Positions 55,895-64,000 of a stretch of 64,000 nt of DNA are shown here, piece after piece. How positions within the stretch are numbered: position 1 is the first letter of the stretch; every line of letters begins with the position of its first letter. The position numbers and the translations under genes were made by a program. Origin of the DNA: Planctomycetota bacterium (lineage in GTDB: Bacteria; Planctomycetota; UBA1135; UBA2386); contig JADLFX010000045.1 in assembly GCA_020849665.1 (NCBI GenBank), positions 62,001-126,000 on the forward strand, in the 5' to 3' direction. The notes beneath the pieces are model-generated. The model saw only the letters and a program-made list of their open reading frames with translations. It was not told the DNA's origin and did no database searches.

Positions 55895-56716
55895 TCAATC
55901 GCGCGCCCGCGCCCAGGCGTCCCGGCACCGGGCCAGGGCCTGCGGGGCCATGTGGCTGTGGCGCGAGAGTTCGAAGCAGACCGGGCCCGGGTAGCCAGCG
56001 GCGGCCAGGCTGCTGTGGACCGCGCGGAAGTCGACGTCTCCCTCCCCCGGGAGCAGGTGCTCGTGCCGGCCCCTCCGCATGTCCTCCAGGTGCACCTGCC
56101 GCAGCCGCGGACCGAGGGTGGGGATGGAGGCGAGGGGCTCGTCGGGCTCCGTGACGTAAAGATGCCCGATGTCTAGACATAGGTCGGGTCCGGCGTCCCC
56201 CAGGGCACGCGCCAACGCGAGGTATCCGGCCGGGGTCGCGACCGCCATTCCGGGCTCCGGCTCGAACGCCGGGGCGAGGCCCTCGGCACGGATGGCGGCA
56301 CAGGCCAGACCCACCCCCTCGCAGAGCCATCCGAACGAGTCCGGACCGGGCGCAGGGTCGATCCCGGCCCAGAACGACACCACCTCGGCGCCGAGCGCGG
56401 CACCCACGCGGGCGGCACGGGAATAGAAGTCCAGCCTGCGAGCCCGGGCCGCCCGGTCGCGGCTCATCAGGGTGGGCTCGTGCTTGGTGCCTGGGTCCAG
56501 CAGGAAGCGGGCTCCGGTCTCGATCGTGACCCCGAGGCCGAGAGCGTCGAGGCGTGCGCGGATCTCCCGCACCTCGGCCGGCGTGCTGCGGTAGGGGTCG
56601 AGGTGCATCACGTCGAGCGTGAGCGCCGCGACCTGGTAGCCGTGCGTCGCGATCAACTCCAGGGCCTCGGCGAGCCGGTGGTTCTGCAGGCCGCTGGTGT
56701 GGAAGCCGAGCCGCAC
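55895..56716 (-). CDS. Sugar phosphate isomerase/epimerase family (xylose-isomerase-like TIM barrel)
   Basis: 273 residues from a GTG at 56716 (MRLGFHTSG once initiated). TIM-barrel landmarks: GYQVAALTLDVMHLDPY, the metal-binding Glu in ETGARFLLDP, PAFEPEP, LCLDIGHLYV with the Asp-x-x-His pair, QVHLEDMRRGRHEHLLPGEGDVDF and the last Glu in VCFELSRHSH. That set of Glu, Asp, His, Glu matches the metal site of this superfamily. Substrate unknown. It lies 48 bp downstream of the membrane protein gene at 56765, at the end of the fmt-rsmB transcription unit. Confidence 0.88.
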   Translation of the reverse strand: MRLGFHTSGLQNHRLAEALELIATHGYQVAALTLDVMHLDPYRSTPAEVREIRARLDALGLGVTIETGARFLLDPGTKHEPTLMSRDRAARARRLDFYSRAARVGAALGAEVVSFWAGIDPAPGPDSFGWLCEGVGLACAAIRAEGLAPAFEPEPGMAVATPAGYLALARALGDAGPDLCLDIGHLYVTEPDEPLASIPTLGPRLRQVHLEDMRRGRHEHLLPGEGDVDFRAVHSSLAAAGYPGPVCFELSRHSHMAPQALARCRDAWARARD

Positions 56717-56764
56717 GGCGGGAGGACGTGGAAGGGCGGGAGGGACCTGCCAGGACAGGGTCGT

Positions 56765-57376
56765 TCAGCGTTTCTCGGCCGACTTCACCTTGCGGACCGT
56801 GTTGCGCAGGGCGTCGTAGCGGGACAGACGGCGCTGCAGGGCGTCGTACTCGGCGGTGATCGCCCATCCGCCGAGGTCGGCCTCCTCCATCCAGTCCGTG
56901 TACCTGCCGAGGGCGACGTTGATCTTCTCCATCTCGGCGAAGGCCTTGTGCACGTACTCCTGGAACTCGGCGTTCTTGCCGGCGGTGCGCTTCTCCTGGG
57001 CCGAGGCCCAGAGCGCCTTGGCCTGCTGGTAGTGGCCATCCGCGGTGCGCAGGTCGGCCTCCTGGATCGGGGGGGCCGGCGTCTTGGGTTGCTTGCCGGC
57101 GCGCGCCGTACCGCTCATGGACTCGAACGAGTCTCCGCTGGGCGCCGCTGCCGGCGCGTTGCTGGCCCGCTGCACCGCTGGCTGGGCTGCGTTGCTCGGT
57201 GCGCCTGGAGTCTCGGCCGGTGCGGCCTTGCCGCCTCCCTTGAGGAAGAGGAAGAGCACCCCGCCCAGCGCCAGCGCCACGACGCCGATCAGCATGGGCG
57301 CGGCCGACGAGGACTGCTTCGGGGCGGGACGGCCGCGCTGCGAGGTGCGCGCCGAGGAGGGAGGGGTCGGGGTCAT
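56765..57376 (-). CDS. Membrane-anchored coiled-coil protein of unknown function
   Basis: 203 residues. A Ser/Pro-rich cytoplasmic N-terminus leads into one TM helix at about 28-47 (MLIGVVALALGGVLFLFLK). An Ala/Pro-rich linker of about 60 residues is followed by a charged helical region (ADGHYQQAKALWASAQEKRTAGKNAEFQEYVHKAFAEM) resembling a single TPR-like pair, and a Lys/Arg-rich tail. The ATG overlaps the rsmB stop by 4 bases (ATGA), so it is co-translated with the methyltransferase. Role unknown. Confidence 0.8.
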   Translation of the reverse strand: MTPTPPSSARTSQRGRPAPKQSSSAAPMLIGVVALALGGVLFLFLKGGGKAAPAETPGAPSNAAQPAVQRASNAPAAAPSGDSFESMSGTARAGKQPKTPAPPIQEADLRTADGHYQQAKALWASAQEKRTAGKNAEFQEYVHKAFAEMEKINVALGRYTDWMEEADLGGWAITAEYDALQRRLSRYDALRNTVRKVKSAEKR

Positions 57377-58752
57377 GGGAGAGGAGGCGGCACTTTGCCC
57401 ACGCGCAGGACCGCGTGGTAGCCCCCGTCGTGCTCCGGGGTGTCCGGCAGGATGAGGCACTCCTGCAGCACCTCGACCGTCCCAGGGGGAAGGTCGGCCA
57501 GGACGGCCCGTACCGCCTCGCCGTTCTCCTCGGGTTCGAGGCTGCAGGTCGAGTAGACGACCCGGCCTTCCGACTTCACCCGGGCGAGGGCATCGCGCAA
57601 GAGCCGGCGCTGGAGGGGCAGCAGGGCCGCGAACGGGTCCGGACGCTCCAGGCGCCGGCGCGCCTCGACCCGCCGCGCCAGGACGCCCGAGTTGGAGCAG
57701 GGCACGTCCACCAGCGCCCTGGCACAGGCGGGCACCCGGGCGAGGTCCTCGACCACGGCGATCACCCCGCCGAGGCCCGCCCGCGCGGCGTTGGCCGAGA
57801 TCCGCGCCCGCCGGCGCGGCTCGGGGTCCCAGGCGAACACATGTCCCTTGGGGCCCACCTGCTCGGCCAGGAGCGTGGTCTTGGTGCCGGGGGCTGCACA
57901 CAGGTCCAGGATGGTCTCCCCGGGCTGTGCCTCGACGGCCTCCGCGGCACGGACCGCGGTCGGGTCCTGCACCACGAAGCGCCCCTCGCGGAACGCCTCG
58001 GTCCCGAACGGCGAGCCGCCGCCGGTCCAGCGCAGGCAGAGCGGGTGGTCCCCCGCCACGGTCTCGACCCCCACCTCGGCCAGTTCGGCCCGCAGGGCGT
58101 CGCGCTGGGCCGGCCTGGCGCGCAGGATCACCTCGGGCACCGCGGCCGAGGCCGCGGCGATCCGCTCGGTCGCGGCGCCGTGCACCTGGAACCAGCGCGC
58201 CACGAGCACCTGGGGCAGCGCGTACCGCGCCGCGAGGTACGCCGCCGGATCCGCGGCGGGATCGGGCAGGCCCGGCGGATCCAGACGCACGCAGCGCGTT
58301 GCCCCGCCCTCCCCAGGAGGCAGTGCCACCTCGAGCCGGGGCAGGGCAGGGTCCGCGGCGCGCAGGTGCACCATGCCTGCGAGGCGGCGCAGCACCGCGT
58401 TGGCGAACCCCCGCTCGTGGCCAAGGAGGTCGACCGTCTCGTGCAGCGCGGCATGCGCCGGGATGCGCGCCAGGAAGAGCAGCTGGTAGGCGCCCAGGCG
58501 CAGCGCGCAGCGCGCGCGAGGCGCGTCCGGCAGGCCACGCGCGGTGAGCGGCGCGAGCACGGCGTCGAGGAAGAGGCGCTGGCGCTCGGCACCGTAGGCC
58601 AGTTCTTGGGCCAGGGCGTGGTCGCGCGGCGGCAGCCGCGCCGCGTCGAGCGGATCCTTCAGGCGCTGGATCCGCCCGGATTCGAGCGCCTCCAGCGCGG
58701 CCAGGGCGATCGCCCTGGCCCCGCGCGGGCGGCGAGGTGCTCCACGCCTCAT
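57373..58752 (-). CDS. rsmB: 16S rRNA (cytosine-967-C5)-methyltransferase RsmB-like
   Basis: 459 residues, matching the family length. An N-terminal NusB-like RNA-binding domain covers about 10-140 (ARAIALAALEALESG, ALRLGAYQLLFL). The SAM domain has DLCAAPGTKTTLLAEQ, the TRAM-like linker, VDVPCSNSGVLARR with one catalytic Cys, and YSTCSLEPEEN with the second. It methylates C967 of 16S rRNA. Coupled to fmt upstream (ATGA) and to the small membrane protein downstream. fmt-rsmB linkage is common in bacteria. Confidence 0.94.
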   Translation of the reverse strand: MRRGAPRRPRGARAIALAALEALESGRIQRLKDPLDAARLPPRDHALAQELAYGAERQRLFLDAVLAPLTARGLPDAPRARCALRLGAYQLLFLARIPAHAALHETVDLLGHERGFANAVLRRLAGMVHLRAADPALPRLEVALPPGEGGATRCVRLDPPGLPDPAADPAAYLAARYALPQVLVARWFQVHGAATERIAAASAAVPEVILRARPAQRDALRAELAEVGVETVAGDHPLCLRWTGGGSPFGTEAFREGRFVVQDPTAVRAAEAVEAQPGETILDLCAAPGTKTTLLAEQVGPKGHVFAWDPEPRRRARISANAARAGLGGVIAVVEDLARVPACARALVDVPCSNSGVLARRVEARRRLERPDPFAALLPLQRRLLRDALARVKSEGRVVYSTCSLEPEENGEAVRAVLADLPPGTVEVLQECLILPDTPEHDGGYHAVLRVGKVPPPLP

Positions 58753-59681
58753 CCGAAGCGCGCGTCGGGGGGCAGGGGATGACCGCGCACGAACTCACCC
58801 GCGGTCATGTTCCGGCCGTTCTCGGGCTTGATGCGGGTGATGCGGAACAGGTCCTTGCCCGTGCACACGCGGATGCCCTCCTCGCCCGCCGACTGGATCG
58901 CGCCGGGCATCCCCATGCCGTAGTTGTCGGGCTCGACCTCGCCGGCCATCACGATGAAGCGCCGCGCGCCGAGCCGGGTCTGCGCGCCCGGCTTGGGCGT
59001 CATCGCACGCACCAGCCGGTCGATCTCGAGCGCCGGGAGGCGCCAGGGGATCACCCCGTGGTGCTTCTCGACCTTGGGTGCCAGCGTCGCCAGCTTGTGG
59101 TCCTGGGGCACGAACTTCGCCTTGCCTGCGGCCAGGATCTGCAGGGCCTTCACCAGCGCCCGGCCGGAGAGCTCGGCCAACCGCTCGCGCAACTCTCCGG
59201 CGTTCTCGCGCGGCCCGATCGGGGTGCGCTCCACCAGCAGGACGTCGCCGGCGTCGAGTTCCGGGACGATGCGCATGATGGTGACCCCGGTCTCCCGCTC
59301 GCCCGTGAGGATGGCGCGCTGGATGGGAGCCGCGCCGCGGTAGAGCGGCAGGAGCGAGGCATGGGCGTTCAGCATCCCGTGGCGCGGGAGGGCGATCAGC
59401 TCGGGCCTCAGGATCACGCCGTAGCTCACCACGACCCCCACGTCGGGCTGCAGCTCGTGCAGGCGCTCCAGGCTCTCGGGGGCGTGCACGTCCGCAGGCT
59501 GCGCCACGGCGAGCCCCAGCTCCTCGGCCCCCAGGCGCACCTCCGAGGGGTAGATCTTCCGGCCGCGGCCGCGGGGCGCGTCGGGCTTGGTGACCACCAG
59601 GGCGGGAGCCATCCCCGCGGCAGCGAGTGCTCGCAACGAGGGCAGAGCGAAGTCGCTGCTTCCGAAGAAGACGATCTTCAA
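58749..59681 (-). CDS. fmt: Methionyl-tRNA formyltransferase
   Basis: 310 residues from a TTG at 59681, which gives the canonical MKIVFFGSSDFA opening. A GTG at 59747 would add 22 unconserved residues. It formylates initiator Met-tRNA with 10-formyl-THF. Landmarks: LVVTKPDAPRGRGRK (the flexible loop), NAHASLLPLYRGAAPI with the catalytic Asn-His, the Asp in DAGDVLL, and the C-terminal OB-like domain after GVIPW. The TTG start suggests modest translation. Stop overlaps rsmB. No def gene is adjacent. Confidence 0.95.
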   Translation of the reverse strand: MKIVFFGSSDFALPSLRALAAAGMAPALVVTKPDAPRGRGRKIYPSEVRLGAEELGLAVAQPADVHAPESLERLHELQPDVGVVVSYGVILRPELIALPRHGMLNAHASLLPLYRGAAPIQRAILTGERETGVTIMRIVPELDAGDVLLVERTPIGPRENAGELRERLAELSGRALVKALQILAAGKAKFVPQDHKLATLAPKVEKHHGVIPWRLPALEIDRLVRAMTPKPGAQTRLGARRFIVMAGEVEPDNYGMGMPGAIQSAGEEGIRVCTGKDLFRITRIKPENGRNMTAGEFVRGHPLPPDARFG

Positions 59682-59776
59682 ATTGGGCGGGGAAGTGGGG
59701 ACGGAGGGTAGAACCGTAACGGCGGCACGGCGGGCCTTCAAACGCACGCCGCGCCCTTTCTCCGCAGACTTGCCGC

Positions 59777-60580
59777 ATGCAAGCCGACCTCCCCGCCGAT
59801 CCGTTCGCGCTCGCGCCGCTGCCCGCGCCGCAGGTGGCGGCGCGGCGCACGCTCGCGCTCTGCGGCGGCACCGTCGAGCTGGCGTGGCTGCCGCTCCGCG
59901 CGCAGCGCCTGGGCATTCCGCGCGCCGATCGGCCGCCGCTGCGGCCGCCCCTGGCCGAGGAGATCCTGGCCAAGGAAGCGCTGTGGCGCGGCGGCGGCGT
60001 GGTGCTCACGCCGAACCGCTACCCCTTCGCCGCGCGCCAGGTGCTGCTCTGGGACGAGGCCCCGCAGCGCGAGGCAGGCGAGAACCTGCTGCTTGCCGCG
60101 CTGCTGCTCGAGGAGCGCACCGGCGGCACCGTGCAGCTCAACACCGTGGGCGCCGCGGCCTCGCTGCCCCGCGCCCACGTGCACCTGATCGGCGAGGTGC
60201 TGCCGTTCCTGGCCGCGTTCCGCGGCGAGCCGTGCCGCGCCGCGTGGCTGCCCGCGCTGCCGGGCGTGGACGTGCTGGAGCTGGCGCCGCCCTTCCCGGT
60301 GCTCGGGCTGGGCGTGCGTGGCCCGGCCCCCGCGCGCGCCGCGGCCCTCGCCCGACTCCTGGAGCTGCGCGGCACCCCCGCGGCCAACGTGGTGAGCGCC
60401 GCGGGCACGAGCTGGTGGTTCCCACGCACTCCCGTGGAGATCCCCGCGCCGCACTTCCCGCATGCCCTGGGAGCCAGCGAGCTGGCCGGCCGCTGGTGCT
60501 ACACCGACGAGCGCGTGTTCGCGGCTGCCACGGCCGGGGACCTGGAGGCCGCGCTGCGCGCGGCATGTCTGGCGCGATGA
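59777..60580 (+). CDS. HIT-superfamily-like protein (possible nucleotidyl transferase/hydrolase)
   Basis: 267 residues. The segments LTPNRYPFAARQVLLW and LNTVGAAASLPRAHVHLIGE have the layout of the HIT/GalT fold, with the partial histidine triad RAHVHLI. A full HIT motif is HxHxHxx, so the first His is replaced by Arg-Ala. A C-terminal half with WWFPRTPVEIPAPHFP is seen in DUF4922-type relatives. It may be a nucleotide phosphorylase or adenylyltransferase. The substrate cannot be named. It is divergent from fmt and convergent with the LamG gene. Confidence 0.7.
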   Translation: MQADLPADPFALAPLPAPQVAARRTLALCGGTVELAWLPLRAQRLGIPRADRPPLRPPLAEEILAKEALWRGGGVVLTPNRYPFAARQVLLWDEAPQREAGENLLLAALLLEERTGGTVQLNTVGAAASLPRAHVHLIGEVLPFLAAFRGEPCRAAWLPALPGVDVLELAPPFPVLGLGVRGPAPARAAALARLLELRGTPAANVVSAAGTSWWFPRTPVEIPAPHFPHALGASELAGRWCYTDERVFAAATAGDLEAALRAACLAR

Positions 60581-60585
60581 GGAAG

Positions 60586-60629
60586 GCCCGTGCGTGGATG
60601 CGGGCCCGGCGCCCGCGCGCTGCACGGGC
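60586..60629. terminator. Nested hairpin between convergent genes
   Basis: Outer 8-bp stem 60586-60593 with 60622-60629, enclosing an inner stem 60600-60605 with 60611-60616. It lies 6 bases after one stop and 3 bases before the other. No T-run. Confidence 0.5.
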
Positions 60630-60631
60630 AA

Positions 60632-61762
60632 TCAGCGGCCCAGCGAGATCGCGAACGGGTTGGTGACCTGCAGCGTGGTCCCGCCGAGCAGCATCGCCTG
60701 CACGTACACCGACACGTCCAGGAGATTGACGTCGTCGGGGAGGCGCGTCAGCAGGTTGAGCGTGCCGCTCGCCGGCAGTCGGGCGGGCAGCACCGCGTCT
60801 GCGCTGCTGTGCCACAGGCATCCCGCGAGCCGCGGGTCGATCGCGCCGAGGTCGAACGGCAGCAGCACCGGCGGCAGTGCCAGCCGGCTCAGGCCGAACG
60901 AGAGCACCGCGTTGGCGCTCGGCGCCCCGGTGATGTTCAGGGTGTACGTGGTGGAGCCGAGGTTGGGTGCGCCGCCGCTGCTGGTCAGGGTCGCGCCGCA
61001 GCCGGTGCCGAACGCCGCATCGCGCGCCTCCGAGCGCAACGCCCAGGTGCGCACCTGCAGGAGCGAGACGGCGCGCAGCACGAAGCGGAAGTCGTCGAGG
61101 TCGTAGCCGCTGCTGAAGTCGAGCAGGGGGTTGCCACCCACCAGGAACGAGCCCGTGCCCGCGGACACGTCCGGGACGTCGGGCAGGCCGATGGCCGGCT
61201 GCGGCGTGCCGTCGACGTAGAACGTCGCGAGGCGCGTCGTGCCGTCCACGACCAGGGCCAGATGCACCCAGCGCGCCGCGGCGGCGGACTGCACGTCGTA
61301 GGTGAGCGTGAGGTCGAAGTTGGCCGGGCTCGCGCCCCGCACCTTGAGGCCGTTGCCCGCGATGCCGCCGGTGAACCCCCGGAACGTCGCGTTGCCCGTC
61401 TCCGAGCCGTAGAAGAAGTAATTGGGCAGGGTGCTGCGATGCTGGGTGCGCTGCCGCATCCAGAACGCCACGCTGAACGACCCGCGGAACGCGCCGTTCC
61501 AGCCCGTGTCGAGCACCGTGTGCCCTCCGGTGCCGCCGCCCGAGCCCTTCATCGCGGTGAAGCCGAAGCGCCCCGGGGCGAAGCCCGGGATCTCGGTGCT
61601 CCGCACGGTGGCCTCGCGCGGCGCCGGCGACGCCGGCGGCGCGAAGTTGATCACCTTCGGTCCGCCCCCGTCGTCGAACTTGTAGATCAGGACTTCGTCC
61701 TGGGCGCGCGGCAGCGCGGCGAGGACGGTGACGAGGAGCAGGGTGGACGGGGCGGGGCGCAT
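60632..61762 (-). CDS. Secreted LamG (concanavalin-like) protein with the shared C-terminal module
   Basis: 376 residues with GGAG 4 bases before the ATG. Signal peptide to about residue 20 (LLVTVLAALPRAQ). A LamG-type beta-sandwich covers about 25-225 (FSVAFWMRQRTQ, WVHLALVVDGTTRLATFYVDGTP, YDLDDFRFVLRAVSLLQV). Then comes a Cys pair (GTGCGAT) and a C-terminal module LPFDLGAIDPRLAGCLWHS, LPDDVNLLDVSVYVQAMLLGG, like that of the secreted paralogues elsewhere in this window. Probably a surface or secreted glycan-binding protein. It is the last gene before scpA on the same strand, across 170 bp with a small GC hairpin at 61877-61893. Confidence 0.85.
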   Translation of the reverse strand: MRPAPSTLLLVTVLAALPRAQDEVLIYKFDDGGGPKVINFAPPASPAPREATVRSTEIPGFAPGRFGFTAMKGSGGGTGGHTVLDTGWNGAFRGSFSVAFWMRQRTQHRSTLPNYFFYGSETGNATFRGFTGGIAGNGLKVRGASPANFDLTLTYDVQSAAAARWVHLALVVDGTTRLATFYVDGTPQPAIGLPDVPDVSAGTGSFLVGGNPLLDFSSGYDLDDFRFVLRAVSLLQVRTWALRSEARDAAFGTGCGATLTSSGGAPNLGSTTYTLNITGAPSANAVLSFGLSRLALPPVLLPFDLGAIDPRLAGCLWHSSADAVLPARLPASGTLNLLTRLPDDVNLLDVSVYVQAMLLGGTTLQVTNPFAISLGR

Positions 61763-61932
61763 GGGTCTCCGGGGCGGACCGATGATCTGACCACGCCCGC
61801 GCTGCGCCCGCCAACCCCCGCGGCCGGCCGGCTCATGCGGTGCGCGCGAAACGCCCGACCCTCCGGCCCTTGCCCGCGGCGCCGGTGGCGCCGGGCCGAA
61901 CCCCCCTCACCCACGGGGCCGCGCCGGCCGGG

Positions 61933-62775
61933 TCAGCCCCGGTCCTGCGGCCCAGGCTCCGGCTCGGCAAGCGCCTCGCCGCCGACGGCCGCCGACTCGC
62001 GCGCCGCCTCCGCGGCCTCCGCGCGCAGCATGATCTCGGCGGCGGTCAGGTCCGCCGGGCCGGTGAAGGCGACCAGGATCGGATCGTGGCACTGCTCCTG
62101 CCATGCGCGCAGGAAGCCCTGCTTCATCATCTCGAGCATCGCGGTGAACGTGCCGATCAGCGCATAGCGACCCTCGCCGGGCGCGAAGAGTTCCTCGAAG
62201 CGCACCTCGCTGCGGCCCCGCACCTTGGCGAGGATCTGCTCGGTCCAGAACGCCACGGTGCGCGAATCCACGCCCACGTGCATGGTGCTGGACTGGCCGG
62301 TCTCGGCGAGCAGCCGCGCGAACGCCTTGGTCAGCGTCCACACGTCCACCTCCTCCAGGTCCAGCAGGTCCTCCTCGCGCTCCTCCAGCAGCTCCTTGGG
62401 CATGGGCAGCGCGGTCTCCGCCATCCGCGCGCGGCGCTGGGCCAGCCGATCGAGGCGCCGGGCGAGGTCGCGGTAGCGCTTGTACTCGAGCAGGCGGGCG
62501 ATGAGGTCGTCGCGCGGATCGAGTTCCTCCTCGACGCGCACCTCCTCGCGCGGCAGCAGCTCGCGCGACTTGATCTCCATCAGCGTGCTGGCCATCACCA
62601 CGAAGTCGCCGAGGTCGCCGAGGTCGAGCTGCTGCAGGACCGCGAGATGCTGCAGATAGCCGTCGAGGATGCGCGCGATCGAGACCTCGTGCACGTCCAC
62701 CTCCTGCTCCTTCACGAGGTGCAGCAGGAGGTCCATCGGACCCGAGAACACCGGCAGCTCGACGCGGTAGGACAT
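61933..62775 (-). CDS. scpA: Segregation and condensation protein A
   Basis: 280 residues. The kleisin subunit of the SMC-ScpAB condensin complex, needed for chromosome compaction and segregation. The N-terminal LPVFSGPMDLLLHLVKEQEVDV is the family signature. The charged linker (about 85-150) and a C-terminal winged-helix-like domain (EVRFEELFAPGEGRYALIGTF) follow. The last 30 residues are Ala/Glu-rich. The start ATG lies 11 bases after TAGACT. The partner scpB is not in the window, although it usually follows scpA, so it is either elsewhere or unlinked here. Confidence 0.96.
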   Translation of the reverse strand: MSYRVELPVFSGPMDLLLHLVKEQEVDVHEVSIARILDGYLQHLAVLQQLDLGDLGDFVVMASTLMEIKSRELLPREEVRVEEELDPRDDLIARLLEYKRYRDLARRLDRLAQRRARMAETALPMPKELLEEREEDLLDLEEVDVWTLTKAFARLLAETGQSSTMHVGVDSRTVAFWTEQILAKVRGRSEVRFEELFAPGEGRYALIGTFTAMLEMMKQGFLRAWQEQCHDPILVAFTGPADLTAAEIMLRAEAAEAARESAAVGGEALAEPEPGPQDRG

Positions 62776-62786
62776 CCCGGGGCGGC

Positions 62787-62792
62787 AGTCTA
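62787..62792 (-). promoter_or_regulatory. -10 element of scpA
   Basis: GCTAGACT on the minus strand. Hexamer TAGACT, 11 bases before the ATG. Confidence 0.5.
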
Positions 62793-62947
62793 GCGCCGGT
62801 TGCGGCGCAGCCGCCACAGGGCCATCGCGCCACGGCTCCGCCCGCGGGCGAGGGCCGCGCCGCGCGACGATTCCCGCCGCCGGCCGCGCACGCTCCTCGC
62901 CGCCGCGGGAAGCGGCCGCCGGGCCCTCTACCGCCAGGGCGCCGCGC

Positions 62948-62953
62948 TATGCT
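62948..62953 (+). promoter_or_regulatory. -10 element of kdsD
   Basis: CGCTATGCT, hexamer TATGCT, 10 bases before the ATG at 62964. An in-frame ATG at 62949 lies inside the hexamer, so it cannot be the start if this is the promoter. Confidence 0.55.
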
Positions 62954-62963
62954 CGCGCCCCAC

Positions 62964-63935
62964 ATGGACTCGCGACTCGAACGCGCGCGCCGCATCCTCG
63001 CACAGGAGGCCGACGCCGTGCGCGCCGTTGCCGAGCGGCTCGACGATGCGTTCCACCAGGTAGTGGAGCGCATCCTCCACCTCGGCGGGCGCGTGGTCAC
63101 CGCCGGGATGGGCAAGGCCGGGATCATCGCCCAGAAGATCTCCGCGACCTTCGCCTCCACCGGCACTTCGTCGATCTACCTGCATCCGGCCGAGGCCATC
63201 CACGGCGACCTGGGCCGGGTCGGCCGCGACGACCTGCTGATGGCCCTCTCCAAGTCCGGCGAGACCGAGGAGGTGCTGCGCCTGATCGCCCCGGTCAAGG
63301 GGGTGGGCGTGCCGGTCGTGGCGATCACCGAGTCGCGCAAGTCCACGCTGGGCCGCCACGCCGATGTGGTGCTGGAGCTGGGGCCGATCGAGGAGGCCGG
63401 CCCCTACCGGCTGGCGCCGAGCGCCTCCACCACCGCGATGCTGGCCCTGGGCGACGCCCTCGCCCTCGTGGTGCAGGAGGGCCGCCGCTTCGGACCCGAG
63501 GAGTTCGCGCGCTACCATCCGGGTGGCGACCTTGGCCGGCGCCTGATGCGGGTCGAGGAGCTCATGCGCACCGGCGACCGCAACCCGAAGGTGGTCTCGG
63601 GCGTGACCGTGTTCGAGGCCATCGAGGTGATGACGCGCACCCCGGGGCGGCCGGGCGCCACCAGCGTGGTGCTGCCGGACGGGCGGCTGGTCGGCTTCTT
63701 CACCGACGGCGACCTGCGCCGGATGCTCGAGCGCGGGCAGGCCTCGGTGAAGACCGTGCGGGTCGACGAGGTGATGACGCGCAATCCCAAGACCCTGCCG
63801 CCGGACACCTTCGCCATGGAGGCGCTGGCCCGGCTGCACGAGCTGCGCGTCGACCAGATGCCGGTGGTCGACGCCCAGCATCGGCTGGTCGGCCTGCTCG
63901 ACGTGCAGGACCTCCTCGACCTGAGGATCGGATGA
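62964..63935 (+). CDS. kdsD: Arabinose-5-phosphate isomerase (KpsF/GutQ family)
   Basis: 323 residues. Interconverts ribulose 5-phosphate and arabinose 5-phosphate, the first step toward Kdo of lipopolysaccharide. A SIS domain covers about 30-180 (GRVVTAGMGKAGIIAQKISATFASTG, DDLLMALSKSGETEEVLRL, SASTTAMLALGDALAL). Two CBS domains follow (about 205-323, each ending in a VDxxHR/DLLD-type helix). The start was chosen at 62964 because the -10 hexamer ends 10 bases before. The stop overlaps the following kdsC start (ATGA), forming the expected kdsD-kdsC operon. Confidence 0.96.
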   Translation: MDSRLERARRILAQEADAVRAVAERLDDAFHQVVERILHLGGRVVTAGMGKAGIIAQKISATFASTGTSSIYLHPAEAIHGDLGRVGRDDLLMALSKSGETEEVLRLIAPVKGVGVPVVAITESRKSTLGRHADVVLELGPIEEAGPYRLAPSASTTAMLALGDALALVVQEGRRFGPEEFARYHPGGDLGRRLMRVEELMRTGDRNPKVVSGVTVFEAIEVMTRTPGRPGATSVVLPDGRLVGFFTDGDLRRMLERGQASVKTVRVDEVMTRNPKTLPPDTFAMEALARLHELRVDQMPVVDAQHRLVGLLDVQDLLDLRIG

Positions 63936-64000
63936 CGGTCCCGCCGCGCGAGACCCTGGCGGCGATCCGCATGCTGCTCCTCGACGTGGACGGCGTGCTC
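63932..64000 (+). CDS. kdsC: 3-deoxy-D-manno-octulosonate 8-phosphate phosphatase, 5' part only
   Basis: Only 23 codons are in the window. The N-terminus ends in MLLLDVDGVL, which is HAD motif I (DxDG) in the position expected for KdsC. The gene directly follows kdsD with an ATGA overlap, which is the usual arrangement for Kdo synthesis, where KdsC dephosphorylates Kdo-8-phosphate. Cut off by the window end. Confidence 0.8.
   Translation, partial: MTVPPRETLAAIRMLLLDVDGVL

Noticed and set aside
62949-62963. Earlier ATG of kdsD
   Set aside because: That ATG is inside the TATGCT hexamer. The ATG at 62964 is 10 bases after it and fits the pattern of the other genes.

Overview
The window is a GC-rich (roughly 70% by eye), densely packed stretch of bacterial chromosome with about 53 genes on both strands. 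Many genes share the ATGA or GTGA stop/start overlap typical of translationally coupled operons. No tRNA, rRNA, CRISPR, phage or insertion-sequence gene was recognised. Gene content points to a Gram-negative, diderm heterotroph: kdsD/kdsC for Kdo, an outer-membrane-like barrel lipoprotein, Tat and Sec substrates. It is most like a planctomycete, judging by the sigma factor fused in one operon to a Ser/Thr kinase, the FecR-type partner of an ECF sigma factor, the signal peptidase I with a large insertion, and a repeated family of secreted proteins ending in the same C-terminal module. The phylum assignment is inference from gene style, not from a marker tree.

Layout. 1-9 kb: the 3' part of a secreted subtilisin-like protease, ftsH, a CPA2 antiporter, and two tandem secreted paralogues associated with a palindromic repeat. 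9-16 kb: a fused E1 alpha/beta 2-oxoacid dehydrogenase coupled to a FabD-like acyltransferase, then a lipoprotein, cutC and a membrane SGNH hydrolase. 16-26 kb: a Tat-exported GH116 glucosidase coupled to a third secreted paralogue, an S46 dipeptidyl peptidase, an NTF2-like protein, an ECF sigma/FecR pair and an LssY-C protein. 26-33 kb: a fatty-acid oxidation fusion enzyme, a carboxypeptidase-regulatory-like membrane protein, a GT2 enzyme, a sigma factor/Ser-Thr kinase pair, a small membrane protein and a VOC protein. 33-37 kb: a vitamin B6 operon pdxR-pdxS-pdxT followed by a dihydrodipicolinate-reductase-like gene, with a candidate PdxR operator. 37-46 kb: a fourth secreted paralogue, a PstS-like protein, a barrel lipoprotein, a MobA/nitroreductase fusion with pyrE, an O-methyltransferase, a polyprenol-phosphate mannosyltransferase, purF and a class IV aminotransferase. 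46-56 kb: an AT-hook protein, a three-gene processing cluster (lepB, CPBP protease, CBM9/degenerate MBL protein), aspartate kinase, an isopropylmalate-synthase-like enzyme and a lone HPt protein. 56-64 kb: fmt-rsmB-membrane protein-isomerase, a HIT-like protein, a LamG secreted protein, scpA, kdsD and the start of kdsC.

Three patterns cut across individual genes. (1) A TAnnnT hexamer, usually preceded by GC, lies 6-11 bases upstream of the start codon of about 16 genes, with no Shine-Dalgarno sequence, which suggests widespread leaderless transcription. Two pairs of divergent genes even share one overlapping hexamer in 21-24 bp intergenic gaps. (2) A near-perfect palindrome of about 75-80 bp occurs in two intact copies and two remnants, one of which looks like an internal-deletion scar. 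(3) At least six secreted proteins share a C-terminal module of about 100-130 residues. Positions and starts were worked out by hand from the sequence. Family assignments come from recognised motifs, not database searches.
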